A stretch of 64,000 nt of DNA from Bifidobacterium longum subsp. infantis ATCC 15697 = JCM 1222 = DSM 20088 (GCF_000269965.1 NC_017219.1:2480001-2544000), one strand, 5' to 3'; counted from the stretch's first letter, positions 16,647 to 26,148 are shown. Made by a program: numbers and translations. The notes: generated from the letters alone by a model not told the origin.

Positions 16647-16847
16647 CTACTCGCGCTCGTTGAAAACAGCCCAGTGTGGCGGCAGTTCGCCGAGGATGCG
16701 TTTGTCGTCGTCGGATTGCCGTTGTTGGTTGGTCTGCATGTCTCCGGGCTCGAGTTTGACGCCGTCAGCGTCAAACTGCTCAGTGCCCTTCATCACCACG
16801 CGCTTGTGCTTGCGCGGTGTGCGCCGTGTAGCCGAGTATTCCGCCAT
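16647..16847 (-). CDS. 66-aa basic hypothetical protein, third gene of the FHA/helicase unit
   Basis: MAEYSATRRTPRKHKRVVMK begins a small protein, very basic over the first 20 residues and acidic/polar after, ending ELPPHWAVFNERE. No family is recognised. It starts only 2 bp after the stop of the helicase-like gene, so it is almost certainly translated with it. The length, the tight spacing and the terminator right behind it argue that it is real. Confidence 0.7.
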   Translation of the reverse strand: MAEYSATRRTPRKHKRVVMKGTEQFDADGVKLEPGDMQTNQQRQSDDDKRILGELPPHWAVFNERE

Positions 16848-16849
16848 GA

Positions 16850-19800
16850 TTATTCAACCTCGCGGTAGATCTCGCCGATACGGCTGACGATACGGTCGAC
16901 TTCCTTATCGGGGTTCACAAAGGCGGCGACACTCCAGACGGTCATCACATTCCAGCCCAAGGAAATGAGATCCTGTGCCGACAAACGATGACGCCTGCGC
17001 GTGGATTGCACGGACATAAAGTTCGCGTCATCGGTCTGCACGGCCAAGGCAAACGGCTTGTCCTTTAATCCCACCACGAGCGGAATCTTCACGCCCTTGT
17101 CGAATCCATAATCAACAGCAGCGTTCAGTCCTCGCGCGCGCAACCTGTCGGCGATATCGTCGAACAGCACGTTGCCGCCTGCCGCACCACGCAACGGAAG
17201 CACCGGACGGTCGTCAAGCTGTTCGGCCCACGTCAACATGGTCTTCAGGAACCGAGAACCGGACTGGTGCAGTCGTTCTTCATCCAAATCTTCGGAACCA
17301 AAGGCCGACACAATATCCAAGCTGTGGTCCGCCAATGCCAGGGCATCCAGCAACAGTCCGCGACCGCCTGTGCTTTCGAGCGGGCCGAACTGCTGAAGCA
17401 GACGTCCATGCGTGGTTTTCGCATAGCACATCGACAGAATCACGTCAGTGGCACGACCTCCGGCCACGTCACGCAAGGAAACCAGCCGCACATGGCGCAG
17501 GAATCGGCCCATCGCCTTGGATTTGCCTGCCAACGATTTCAATTCGGCACCCAAGCGTGTGCGGAATGCGTCGGTCAACGTCACGACCACAAGTCGATAG
17601 CTGGAAGGAACCACGGCAAAACCGGCGGCACGTTGTGTAATCAGACGCACCACTTCATCAATCTCCGGCTGGCTGGATTCCACCAGGCCAGAAGACATAA
17701 CCGGCACACCGCTCGCTTCCACACGGTGGAATCGCACCTCACCGGCAGCCGGCTCGGTGGCCACATCATAGCGAACAGGACCATATCCCTCGGATTCAAG
17801 GAATGCGGACAGGCGCGGCGCACGGCGAGACGGGGCAGCATCCACCTCGATATGAGGCAACGTGTCGATCAGCTGCTTGACGCTTTCGCTGGTTACCGTC
17901 GCGCAGTGGGCGATCACCACCACCTGCTGCACGCGGCCGATGATGGACAGCAACTCGATAGCGGGAATGTGCGCGCACGCATCGAGAATCGCCACATCAG
18001 CCAGCACACCCGGCTCGGTGAGTGCGGCGAGCGTACCCGGTGCGGCCACCAGAATCGGCTTGGCCGCGGCCAGAATCTCCGGATGATCACGGCGAATCCT
18101 GCTCAGCGACACACTGGAGCGCCCTGCCAGCACGGTGTGCATCTGGTTGGCTTCCTGAGTGCGGGAGAACAGCATGTCGCACAGGCGGCGCATGGATTCC
18201 TGCGACACCATCGGTCCGATGGAGCGCACGTGCTCCACATCGACCTGTGCGAAGCGGTCGGATGCGGTCTGCAGCGCGGCACCATCCTGGTTGGAGATGA
18301 TGGCGGACGAACGCACAATGTCCTCAAACACGGTGGTCCACCAGGCCAGCTGCACTTCGCCGCGCACCTGCTCCACGCTCACTCGGCGAGCGTTGAGATC
18401 GGCGACCAGTTCGTTCAGTCCGGCAGAGGCGAATTCCTGCTCCAGCAGGCAACGCTCCGGCAAGGTGTCCAGTGCCTTGCGATCATCCAGCAGTGCTTTC
18501 AGGCGTGCTTCCACCTTCTCGAAATCGGCGGTTTCCAGATTGCCACCAGCGGGTGTGGTGGAAAGCACGGTATCCAGCGCGGTCATATTGCTGACCAGCG
18601 CCTCTTGGGTGGAGATGATCTCGTCGAGCTTGCTGGGCAGCACCGGCCAACCGCCGTGAGGCACGAACTGATGCCACTGCTCCCCTTGCTTGGCGACTAC
18701 CTTCAACGCTTCGTGCAAGTCCTCGACCTGCGCGCCGACGCGCAACAGATCCTTGGCTTCCTTGATGTGGCGGCGGCGCTCCCAGAATCCCATCGACGTG
18801 CCTTCGGCCTTGCGCTGGCTCTTCGGCTTGGTGGCCTCGATCATGGAGCTGATGTCTCGCTCGAAAATCTCCGGCTGGAACACGTCAAGCACTCGTCGCA
18901 GATTCTTCAAAACCGTAACCTGACGCTCCCACTCGCGGGTGGTGGGAGGAACCGGGAATCCGCAGGTCTGCACGGTGCGTGTCACCTGCTCACGGGTGGC
19001 GGGCAGGAAGCGACGCAGCAAATCGTCCACGCGCTGGTAGTCGGTTACTGCCTGTTCTTCAGTGGTGATGGACGCCTTGTACCATGCGGTGTCTTCCGGG
19101 CCGATGGTGTATTCGCCGAGCTCGCCGGCGCGTTCCATCTTGCCGATCCATGTGTCAATATCGTTGGCGATGCTCAGGGCACTTGACTCGTCAAGTCGAA
19201 CGTGGGTGGCAGGGTGCGTCGGGAGCACGGAGATACGGGCCAGATTCTGAATGGTCTCGTATGCGGACACATTCCACTTATCGTTGCCCCCGTGCAGGTC
19301 GCCCAAGTAGCGGGTCAAGCGCGAGCGCACGCCCACGAGTTCGTCGGCCAGCTGGTCGAATCGCTGGGTGGCGACTCCGGGCTGGAATCCGACTGCGGCA
19401 ATCAGCTGCTTATCAAGCGCGGCGTTGGCGTGTTCATCGGATACATCCAGTACCTGCGCCTTCATCTCATTGGCGGAGGCCGTCTGGATGAACAGACGCT
19501 TCTGCTCGGCCACGCCGGGCACGTACAGCACGGAACGACCATTCATCAGGCAGCGCGATGCGATGGCCACAGCCTGCTCCGCGGTGCCCTTCGGGAAGGT
19601 GCCGTCGACCACGATGCTATGGCCGTTGGCGGCAAGCGACGCGGCATATCGCACCGTATTGTCCACATCGCCGACTTCGTACTCGGCATGCGGGTCTACG
19701 TCGAAAGGACTGTATTGCGGAATATTGGCGTCTTTGAGCGCGGTGCGGGCGGATTCGTCGCCGGCAAGCGCGTCCAACAGCACATTGCCGGTGGGGCCGT

Positions 19801-20485
19801 TCTCCAGCTGGTCGATAAACTGTCGGCTTTCGCTGATCATCTGCGACGAGGGGTCCATGAAGCATCCGAGCACAATCTGGCGCTCGATGGCGAAGTCGGA
19901 AATACGCTCCGATGCTTCGGACGAAATACGGGCGAACATCGCGGAAGTTTCAGGAGTGCCACTGTCATAGCTGGCACCGTCAAACAGGGAATCCTCATCC
20001 AGGAACACCCCCTGCTCACGCAATGCATTGACGAACGCGGCGTTCAGGGTCACGCGACCGGTGAATCGAATGGTGGTCGACAAGCCATCATCCGCGATCG
20101 TGACGCTCACCGGGTACAACAGTACCGGCAGCGCGTTGCCCTTCCACGTGGCCACGCCGACCACGAGCGACAACTCCGCCACGCCGGAAATCCTGCGTTT
20201 GGCGGCCTGGTCATCCAGTACGCGCCCGATATGGCGTTCGGCGGCCTTAAGCACACCCGTGTCACGGAACAACGAATCCAACCGGACATGGCCGGAAGCG
20301 AACAGCTGGGCGATGCCGGAGGGATGGGCATGGGTCATCTCCAGCTTCGCGGCCAGCTGATTCACATCCTCGAGCGGCGATGGCGGCTGCATGCTGCGGT
20401 ATTGGTCACGCCAGCGACGGATGCGATTCAGACCTTCCGTGAGATTCTGGTTCTGAGTCTGGCTCTGGGTCATCTCTCGACTCAC
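16850..20485 (-). CDS. SF1-helicase-like protein with degenerate ATPase motifs and C-terminal nuclease-like domain
   Basis: 1211 residues. The layout follows the large SF1 helicase/RecB-like family (motif VI region near 1030-1060, then a restriction-endonuclease-like tail at about 1085-1211), but key residues look lost. The Walker A site reads VVDGTFPKGTAEQAV (about 285-300, no GKS/T). The DEAQ box reads VAILDACAHIPAIE (about 837). The QFGPL segment is followed by LLLDALALAD instead of LNVAVTRA. The tail (NAAVDYGF...PLVVGLKDKPFALAVQTDD) keeps the Vsr-like strand order. It is probably an ATP-independent scaffold. The start is GTG 20485, overlapping the FHA stop by GTGA; ATG 20473 is possible. 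Function unknown. Confidence 0.7.
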   Translation of the reverse strand: MSREMTQSQTQNQNLTEGLNRIRRWRDQYRSMQPPSPLEDVNQLAAKLEMTHAHPSGIAQLFASGHVRLDSLFRDTGVLKAAERHIGRVLDDQAAKRRISGVAELSLVVGVATWKGNALPVLLYPVSVTIADDGLSTTIRFTGRVTLNAAFVNALREQGVFLDEDSLFDGASYDSGTPETSAMFARISSEASERISDFAIERQIVLGCFMDPSSQMISESRQFIDQLENGPTGNVLLDALAGDESARTALKDANIPQYSPFDVDPHAEYEVGDVDNTVRYAASLAANGHSIVVDGTFPKGTAEQAVAIASRCLMNGRSVLYVPGVAEQKRLFIQTASANEMKAQVLDVSDEHANAALDKQLIAAVGFQPGVATQRFDQLADELVGVRSRLTRYLGDLHGGNDKWNVSAYETIQNLARISVLPTHPATHVRLDESSALSIANDIDTWIGKMERAGELGEYTIGPEDTAWYKASITTEEQAVTDYQRVDDLLRRFLPATREQVTRTVQTCGFPVPPTTREWERQVTVLKNLRRVLDVFQPEIFERDISSMIEATKPKSQRKAEGTSMGFWERRRHIKEAKDLLRVGAQVEDLHEALKVVAKQGEQWHQFVPHGGWPVLPSKLDEIISTQEALVSNMTALDTVLSTTPAGGNLETADFEKVEARLKALLDDRKALDTLPERCLLEQEFASAGLNELVADLNARRVSVEQVRGEVQLAWWTTVFEDIVRSSAIISNQDGAALQTASDRFAQVDVEHVRSIGPMVSQESMRRLCDMLFSRTQEANQMHTVLAGRSSVSLSRIRRDHPEILAAAKPILVAAPGTLAALTEPGVLADVAILDACAHIPAIELLSIIGRVQQVVVIAHCATVTSESVKQLIDTLPHIEVDAAPSRRAPRLSAFLESEGYGPVRYDVATEPAAGEVRFHRVEASGVPVMSSGLVESSQPEIDEVVRLITQRAAGFAVVPSSYRLVVVTLTDAFRTRLGAELKSLAGKSKAMGRFLRHVRLVSLRDVAGGRATDVILSMCYAKTTHGRLLQQFGPLESTGGRGLLLDALALADHSLDIVSAFGSEDLDEERLHQSGSRFLKTMLTWAEQLDDRPVLPLRGAAGGNVLFDDIADRLRARGLNAAVDYGFDKGVKIPLVVGLKDKPFALAVQTDDANFMSVQSTRRRHRLSAQDLISLGWNVMTVWSVAAFVNPDKEVDRIVSRIGEIYREVE

Positions 20486-21873
20486 TTTCCAACCGCTTCG
20501 CGGTATTCCTGATAGCCCTTGTTGTGAGACAGGGCTTCGTCAATATCGGCCTCGCCACGGGCGGCGAGCCAAGAATACATGTCATCGTACAGGTACGGAT
20601 TCATGGCGAGGAACGCCAGCAATTCAGGATGACGGGCGACTTCGAACTGAACATTGAAATCTTGCGTGGTTTTTGCCTCGTCAGAGGTCAGGCCATCGAC
20701 TTCGACTGCCGGCTCCTGTGCTTTCAGCTCGCCCTTGGCCACACGCTCGAACACCGAGCCGGGCTCGAAGACTGGGGTGTGTACGCCCGTGGAGTAGATA
20801 TCAGACGCTTCGGAGACCGACTGCTGAGCGGTTTCGGTTTCGGCAGACGGCTGCTGGTCTGCTACGCCTGCTGCGGTGGATTCTTGATATGCTTCGGCTG
20901 CGGTCCGCTGCTGATCGTCCGGTACGTCAGCTGCCGGCTGGTCGGTTTCAGACTGGGCGGTTGCCGGCTGAGCGATCTCAGGCTGGGTGTCTTCAGACTG
21001 GACGTTTTCGGCTGACTTGCTTGCGCCAGCCGCTGCATCGGATTCAACAACCGCCGCCGATGCCACTGCCGGCTCGCTTGTGCTGGGAGAGTGCTTAACG
21101 ACAGCATGGGCGATGGCATCTACCGGGACAATACCGGAGATTCTGCTGTGCTTGGACGCGGGCGCTACGGTCGACGACTCAGGCTCAGTTTGCTGCTTCG
21201 GCAGTACCACGGAGTCCATGGCCTGCTGGGTTTTGCGTTCGGTCTCCTGCTCGGCATGCTGGGCCAGCGCATCCGCGAACAGGTCACGGGGTATGGCCGG
21301 CTCATCGTTTTTCGTCACGGGCTGCGTGATATTCAGTGAGCCAAGTTCAAGTTCGTCAACCTTGCGTCGCACATTATCCGCGCTGAAGATGGCGGTCGGC
21401 TCGCCGGCCCGCAAATCAAGAATATCGTCGACGGACATATCCGCCGCATCCGGCTCCTGCGGTGCTTCGTGAACCGCATAGCCAAACAAATCAGGCACCT
21501 TGAGGTCGAGCGGCTTTGCCACTGGATCGTCGAGACGAATGAAGTCCGCAGGCACATCACCGAACTGCATGCGCATGGGAGACGCCGGCAATAGGAACTC
21601 GGTATTGGCCGGCAAGCGCAACAAATCGCCATTTTCCCGCACCACATACGATCCATTGGTCGATCCAAGATCGCGGACCGAGGCCGTACCGTTGCTTTTT
21701 ACCGTGAACATGGCGTGCCGTTTGGACATCGATTTGGTTTGATCGGCGACGTCAAGGCGGGTGTTGCCATCATCGGCAAGGGGGCGTAACGGCTTACGGC
21801 CGATTTCCACGCACTCCCCCGGCTTGACGCTGATCCGGTCGACACCGTTGATCTTCACCGTCCACTCGCTCAC
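20482..21873 (-). CDS. FHA-domain protein with disordered linker and LRV-like C-terminus
   Basis: 463 residues from GTG 21873, preceded by AGGAAGGCGG. The N-terminal FHA domain (about 5-100) has the phosphothreonine-binding residues: GR at 25-26, SKRH at 50-53, and STNG at 71-74. A long Gln/Ala/Glu/Pro-rich linker follows (about 110-395), then a 65-residue end (RHPELLAFLAMNPYLYDDMYSWLAARG) that looks like an LRV-type repeat. It overlaps the helicase-like gene by 4 nt, so the two are translationally coupled. FHA domains usually read Ser/Thr kinase signals; no kinase is nearby. Confidence 0.85.
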   Translation of the reverse strand: MSEWTVKINGVDRISVKPGECVEIGRKPLRPLADDGNTRLDVADQTKSMSKRHAMFTVKSNGTASVRDLGSTNGSYVVRENGDLLRLPANTEFLLPASPMRMQFGDVPADFIRLDDPVAKPLDLKVPDLFGYAVHEAPQEPDAADMSVDDILDLRAGEPTAIFSADNVRRKVDELELGSLNITQPVTKNDEPAIPRDLFADALAQHAEQETERKTQQAMDSVVLPKQQTEPESSTVAPASKHSRISGIVPVDAIAHAVVKHSPSTSEPAVASAAVVESDAAAGASKSAENVQSEDTQPEIAQPATAQSETDQPAADVPDDQQRTAAEAYQESTAAGVADQQPSAETETAQQSVSEASDIYSTGVHTPVFEPGSVFERVAKGELKAQEPAVEVDGLTSDEAKTTQDFNVQFEVARHPELLAFLAMNPYLYDDMYSWLAARGEADIDEALSHNKGYQEYREAVGK

Positions 21874-22055
21874 CGTGACCGCCTTCCTGGACACACTATT
21901 TGAACACACTACGTGCCATTGTGTCATCTTTTACCGGCTTTTGGCGGATTACTGGGCACAGAATTGACAACTTTCGCTCATTGCCAGCTTTGTGATTCCA
22001 CGCCGGATCGCGTTCTCCGCCTCGCCCTCGTCAACTAGTCTACTCAGTATGCGGA

Positions 22056-22087
22056 AACCCCGCAGCCTGAAACACAGGTGCGGGGTT
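22056..22087 (-). terminator. rplJL terminator
   Basis: Minus strand: AACCCCGCA pairs with TGCGGGGTT, and an inner CCTG/CAGG extends the hairpin. It lies about 38 bp after the rplL stop. The T tail is weak (TTTCCGC). Confidence 0.7.
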
Positions 22088-22124
22088 CCTCGAAAAGCTG
22101 TGATTGCGGCTTATGCCGCACAAA

Positions 22125-22505
22125 TCACTTGAGCTCGACGGAGGCACCAGCCTCTTCCAGCTGAGCCTTGGCCTTCTCGGCGTCTTCCTTCTTGGCCTTC
22201 TCGAGGACGGCCTTCGGAGCGCCGTCGACAAGAGCCTTGGCCTCGGCCAGGCCGAGGGAGGTGATGGCGCGGACAGCCTTGATGACCTGGATCTTCTTGT
22301 CGCCGACGGCGGAGAGGATGACGTCGAACTCATCCTTCTCTTCCTCGGCCGGAGCGGCGGCACCGGCAACAGCGGCGACGGCGGCGACCGGAGCGGCGGC
22401 CTCGACGTCGAACTTCTCCTCGAAGGCCTTCACGAACTCGGAGAGCTCGACCAGGGTCATCTCGCCGAAGGCTTCCAGCAGCTCATCGTTGGTGTACTTA
22501 GCCAT
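22125..22505 (-). CDS. rplL: 50S ribosomal protein L7/L12
   Basis: 126 residues. The dimerising N-terminus ([29 protein letters not shown]), the Ala-rich hinge ([20 protein letters not shown]) and the factor-binding C-terminal domain ([21 protein letters not shown]...[15 protein letters not shown]) are complete. It is the stalk protein of the large subunit. It follows rplJ by 108 bp in the same operon; GAAAGGAAG precedes the ATG. Confidence 0.98.
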   Translation of the reverse strand: MAKYTNDELLEAFGEMTLVELSEFVKAFEEKFDVEAAAPVAAVAAVAGAAAPAEEEKDEFDVILSAVGDKKIQVIKAVRAITSLGLAEAKALVDGAPKAVLEKAKKEDAEKAKAQLEEAGASVELK

Positions 22506-22613
22506 TATGGCTTCCTTTCAATCTTGGCGGCGGACGAAGTGGTAGATCCGCTGCCTAATAAACCTTATTGTTTAAATTATCGAAGCGACTGATTCATGCC
22601 GTGAGGGCGTAAA

Positions 22614-23135
22614 TCAGGCAGCCTTCTCCTGCTTTTCGCGCAGGGCGTCGATCGTGCGCACAGCCTTGGTAGGCAGGGCGTTGAACAGGTACGCGGCCTT
22701 GGCCATCGATGCCTTGATGTCGCCGGCGAATTCGGCAAGCAGCTGCGGGCGGGACTTGAGGTCTGCCAGCTTCTTGGCGCCCTCGGCATCGTAGACAGTG
22801 CCGTCAGCGGCGGCACCCTTGATGACAAGAGCCTTATTGTCCTTGGCGAAGTCACGGATGACCTTCGCAGCCTCGATGAAGTCGCCCTTCACGAAGGTGA
22901 TGGCGGTCGGGCCGGAGAGAATCTCGTCGAGACCCTCAATGCCCGCTTCCTTGGCGGCGATGCGTGCCAGCGTGTTCTTTGCCACGGTGTAGGAAGTATC
23001 GCGGCCTAGCTTTTCACGCAGATCGGAAATCTGCGGAACGGTAAGCCCGCGGTACTCGGTCAGGTAGACGGCGTCAGCGTTACGGAATTCTTCCGTAAGC
23101 TGAGCGACTACCGCTTCCTTTTCGGGCCTCTTCAT
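22614..23135 (-). CDS. rplJ: 50S ribosomal protein L10
   Basis: 173 residues from the ATG at 23135 (MKRPEKEAVVAQLTEEFRNA). It contains LTVPQISDLREKLG and YTVAKNTLARIAAKEAG, typical of L10, and the C-terminal helix that docks L12 dimers. The open frame continues upstream, but that part is the structured leader. First gene of the rplJ-rplL operon. Confidence 0.97.
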   Translation of the reverse strand: MKRPEKEAVVAQLTEEFRNADAVYLTEYRGLTVPQISDLREKLGRDTSYTVAKNTLARIAAKEAGIEGLDEILSGPTAITFVKGDFIEAAKVIRDFAKDNKALVIKGAAADGTVYDAEGAKKLADLKSRPQLLAEFAGDIKASMAKAAYLFNALPTKAVRTIDALREKQEKAA

Positions 23136-23330
23136 GGCGTTCCTTCCTAAGTCGGCCGTTGACTTGGAGTTCGGAACTTTCGGCCGGGCAACAAAAAAGC
23201 CCTGCACACAGGCAGAGCAATACAATCTCGCGAAGCGACCTTCGCCGGCCCTTGACGGGCTTATATCTCTCAACCTGCGCTGGCTTGGCGAACCAAACTT
23301 CGGAAATGCACTCGCGCGCACTTCAACCAA
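23136..23330 (-). promoter_or_regulatory. rplJ leader (L10 leader) with attenuator hairpin
   Basis: The roughly 200-nt untranslated leader of rplJ on the minus strand contains a terminator-like hairpin: GCTCTGC/GCAGGGC (23218-23199, 6-nt loop) followed by TTTTTT (23198-23193). GC-rich segments upstream (CGAAGGTCGCTTCGCGAG) look structured. This arrangement matches the autoregulated L10 leaders of other bacteria; the L10-binding kink-turn was not verified. Confidence 0.6.
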
Positions 23331-23403
23331 CGGTCTGTGGTTTACAGATGATTAGACTACGGATGGTCAGCGACATTGCAGAATTCGGGCGTGTCGCGGG
23401 GCG

Positions 23404-24234
23404 TTACAGCGCGGCGGCGTACTGGGCTACGGACGCGGTGACTTCCTTCAGATAGTCGAGCGAGCGACGCCAGTGGCCGGGCACCTCGATCGAATGGTTG
23501 GCATCCGGGCATTCGTGCACGTGCGGGGTGAGCGCGTTGGCGCGGGCTCGATCGTAGAACGGATCGGCGGTGCCGGCGCAGATCAGCGGTGCCGGGCCGG
23601 AGTATCGGGAGCTGGCGGCGTGCGACTGGCCGGCCGGTTCTGCGCGGATGATCGCCCTTGCTTCGGCCACGCTCGGGGCCTCGGCTTCGGCGACGATATC
23701 ATCGCCGACAGCCGGCACCGGAATCACCCGGGCGGATGGATCGAAATCGGCGTGATGCAGCACCGGGGTCAGCAGCACGAACGGCAGACCGTAGTGTGAG
23801 GCCACATGTGGGTAGGTCATCGTCGTCAGCGACTTGCCGATCAGCAACAGGCGAGGGCCGGACGGGGTGTCGGAATCACGGTTCGGCGAGCCCGCTGCGC
23901 CATCGGCCAGCACGGTAGCAGAATCATCGGCGGCAACGCCATCCCCGGAATCACCGGCTTTACCCGCGCCGGACTCGCGCGCGGCGGCCACCCAGCCGTC
24001 AATCGCCTGATTGAGGACCGGAATCACCGTGGACAGGTCGTCGGAAGCGTTGCGTACGTTCATGCGGTCGATTCGCCAGCCGGCCTCGACCAGAGCCTGG
24101 GCCGACCAGTAGAGCAGCGGGCGGTCGCAGTTGTAGCCGGTGCCGGGCATCAGCAGTACGCGGCCGTACTCCTGGCCGGGTTTGACGACGTTCTTCTTCC
24201 AAGAGGTGATGCTGACTTCGACGGCCGGTTTCAT
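23404..24234 (-). CDS. Alpha/beta-hydrolase family protein
   Basis: 276 residues from the ATG at 24234, preceded by GGAAGGAAGG. The nucleophile elbow is GKSLT (Ser 135), the acid probably Asp in CAGTADPFYD, and the His in DANHSIEVPG; LLMPGTGYNCDRPLLYW supplies the oxyanion loop. A low-complexity Asp/Ala/Gly insert spans about 84-126 between strands. The substrate is unknown. Stands alone between rplJ and the purine permease, opposite in direction to the latter. Confidence 0.8.
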   Translation of the reverse strand: MKPAVEVSITSWKKNVVKPGQEYGRVLLMPGTGYNCDRPLLYWSAQALVEAGWRIDRMNVRNASDDLSTVIPVLNQAIDGWVAAARESGAGKAGDSGDGVAADDSATVLADGAAGSPNRDSDTPSGPRLLLIGKSLTTMTYPHVASHYGLPFVLLTPVLHHADFDPSARVIPVPAVGDDIVAEAEAPSVAEARAIIRAEPAGQSHAASSRYSGPAPLICAGTADPFYDRARANALTPHVHECPDANHSIEVPGHWRRSLDYLKEVTASVAQYAAAL

Positions 24235-24339
24235 CGCGCGCCTTCCTTCCACGGGTGTGCCCTGCGTGTCCCCTGAGTTGTTCCGAATTATTCTGGCAGT
24301 CAGTCTACTCCCGGACCCGTTCACGTTACCTTCACAAGC

Positions 24340-24488
24340 TATAATCGGCCACGGTTCTGATTGGGTGCGCAACACCTGACGCGCGTTGGGCAGGCCGATC
24401 AGGGCGAGTCGCAATTCTCGCCGGGGCCAGCCGCAGCATTATGCGCGCGGTGCGCAGCCCCGCATAAACCCAAGGAAGTAGAGAGTAG
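24340..24488 (+). promoter_or_regulatory. Promoter and long structured leader of the purine permease
   Basis: TATAAT at 24340-24345 is a clear -10 box; no good -35 is seen. About 135 nt then run to the permease ATG and contain GGCGAG-N8-CTCGCC (24412-24431) and other GC stems. A purine riboswitch was looked for, but its conserved loop words were not found. AAGGAAG precedes the start. Confidence 0.5.
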
Positions 24489-25883
24489 ATGGAGAAATTC
24501 TTCCATTTGAAGGAAAACGGCACGACCGTCTCGACTGAGATTCTGGCCGGCCTGACCACGTTCTTCGCGATGGCCTACGTCATCGTCGTCAACCCGCAGA
24601 TCCTGTCGCAGACGGGCATGCCGTGGGGCGGCGTGTTCCTGGCCACCATCATCGCCGCCATCATCGGCACCCTGGTCATGGGCCTGTTCGCCAACGTGCC
24701 GTACGCCCAGGCCGCCGGCATGGGCCTCAACGCGTTCTTCACCTACACCGTATGCTTCGGCCTCGGCTTCACCTGGCAGCAGACCATGTGCATGGTGTTC
24801 CTGTGCGGCCTGATCAACATCCTCATCACCGTCACCAGAATCCGCAAGATGATCATCCTGGCCATCCCCGAGCCTCTGCAGCGCGCCATCGGCGGCGGCA
24901 TCGGCCTGTTCGTGGCCTATGTGGGCATGCTGAACGTCGGACTGATCAAGTTCACCCCCGGCGACCCGAAAGCCGCGGCCAAGGGAGGCGCCGTGGCGGC
25001 GACCCCGGGTCTGGCCGACTTCAACGACAAGGTGCTGTGGGTCTTCCTGATCGGCCTCGTACTGGCCATTGTGTTCACCGTGATGAAGGTTAAGGGCGGC
25101 ATGCTGCTGGCCATCGCCATCACCACCGTGATCGGCATCCCGTTCGGCGTTACCACCTGGTCCAACTCGCAGTCCATCAGCGAAACCTTCTCCCAGCTGC
25201 CGCAGACCTTCGGCGCGATCTTCTCCGCTGAGGGCTTCCCGGCGCTGTTCTCCGACGTCTCCAAGCTGCCTCTGGTCATCGTGACCATCTTCGCCTTCTC
25301 CATGTCCGATACGTTCGACACCCTGGGCACTTTCATCGGCACCGGCCGCCGCACCGGCATCTTCTCCGCCGAGGATGAGAAGGCTCTGGAGAACGGTCAC
25401 GGCTTCTCCTCCAAGATGGACAAGGCCCTGTTCGCCGACTCCATCGCCACCTCCATTGGCGCTATCTGCGGCACCTCGAACACCACCACCTACGTCGAGT
25501 CTTCCGCCGGCATCGCCGCAGGCGGCCGCACCGGCCTGACCTCCGTGGTTGTGGCGATCTGCTTCGCCCTGTCCGCGTTCCTGGCCCCGGTCGTCTCTGC
25601 CGTGCCGTCCGCCGCAACCGCCGGCGTGCTGGTGATCGTCGGCTGCATGATGGCCGCCTCCCTGAAGGAAGTCAGGTGGGACGACATCGCCGAAGCCATC
25701 CCGGCGTTCTTCGCAGCCGTGTTCATGGCCTTCTCCTACTCCATCTCCTACGGCATCGCCGGCGGCTTCATCATGTACTGCATCGTGAAGACCTGCAAGG
25801 GCAAGGCCAAGGAGGTTCACCCGATCATCTGGATTGTGGCCGCGCTGTTCATTCTGGACTTCGTGTGCATGGCGATTCTGTGA
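24489..25883 (+). CDS. NCS2-family purine permease (AzgA/PbuG type)
   Basis: 464 residues, 12-13 membrane helices. Starts MEKFFHLKENGTTVSTEILA, the usual AzgA opening (F-L-G-T-E--AGLTTFFAMAYVIVVNP). GLNAFFTYTVCFGLGFTWQ, FAFSMSDTFDTLGTFIGTG and TSNTTTYVESSAGIAAGGRTGL are the helix 3, 8 and 10 substrate-site motifs of hypoxanthine/guanine/adenine carriers in the NCS2 subgroup. Proton symport of purines is expected. Strong terminator behind it. Confidence 0.93.
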   Translation: MEKFFHLKENGTTVSTEILAGLTTFFAMAYVIVVNPQILSQTGMPWGGVFLATIIAAIIGTLVMGLFANVPYAQAAGMGLNAFFTYTVCFGLGFTWQQTMCMVFLCGLINILITVTRIRKMIILAIPEPLQRAIGGGIGLFVAYVGMLNVGLIKFTPGDPKAAAKGGAVAATPGLADFNDKVLWVFLIGLVLAIVFTVMKVKGGMLLAIAITTVIGIPFGVTTWSNSQSISETFSQLPQTFGAIFSAEGFPALFSDVSKLPLVIVTIFAFSMSDTFDTLGTFIGTGRRTGIFSAEDEKALENGHGFSSKMDKALFADSIATSIGAICGTSNTTTYVESSAGIAAGGRTGLTSVVVAICFALSAFLAPVVSAVPSAATAGVLVIVGCMMAASLKEVRWDDIAEAIPAFFAAVFMAFSYSISYGIAGGFIMYCIVKTCKGKAKEVHPIIWIVAALFILDFVCMAIL

Positions 25884-25936
25884 CGCTGATTGACGACAGA
25901 TTAGCCTTTAAGGATTAATCCGCCGCCATACGGCAT

Positions 25937-25968
25937 AAAGGCCGGGCTCTCACAAGGGCCCGGCCTTT
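25937..25968 (+). terminator. Terminator of the purine permease
   Basis: AAAGGCCGGGC pairs with GCCCGGCCTTT (11 bp) and is followed by GTTGTTG. It lies about 55 bp after the permease stop. Confidence 0.85.
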
Positions 25969-26148
25969 GTTGTTGCCACAGTGATCAACGCCCATGAGTA
26001 CCTTCGATGATCATCCGCCATTCAATCAACGGCTGGCCATGACTCGGACATGGCGCGGCACGGCAAGCGGATTTTGCTGTTGGGCATAACAACAGACGAG
26101 AGAATAGATCCGGTCGTGAGCAACAGGATAGGTGCCATGCGGTGCCGT

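Noticed and set aside
16850..20485. Functional type of phage-defence helicase-nuclease
   Set aside because: ATPase motifs are degenerate and the neighbours (FHA, 66-aa protein, ribosomal genes) are not a defence island.
17267..20512. Long plus-strand frames opposite the helicase-like gene
   Set aside because: No family features, and the minus-strand gene has good overlaps with its neighbours and recognisable helicase remnants.
24346..24488. Purine (guanine/adenine) riboswitch
   Set aside because: The conserved junction and loop words of the known purine aptamer were not found.
24399..25820. 473-codon minus-strand frame opposite the purine permease
   Set aside because: Asp/Gly/His-rich mirror of a membrane protein gene, a common artefact in GC-rich DNA.
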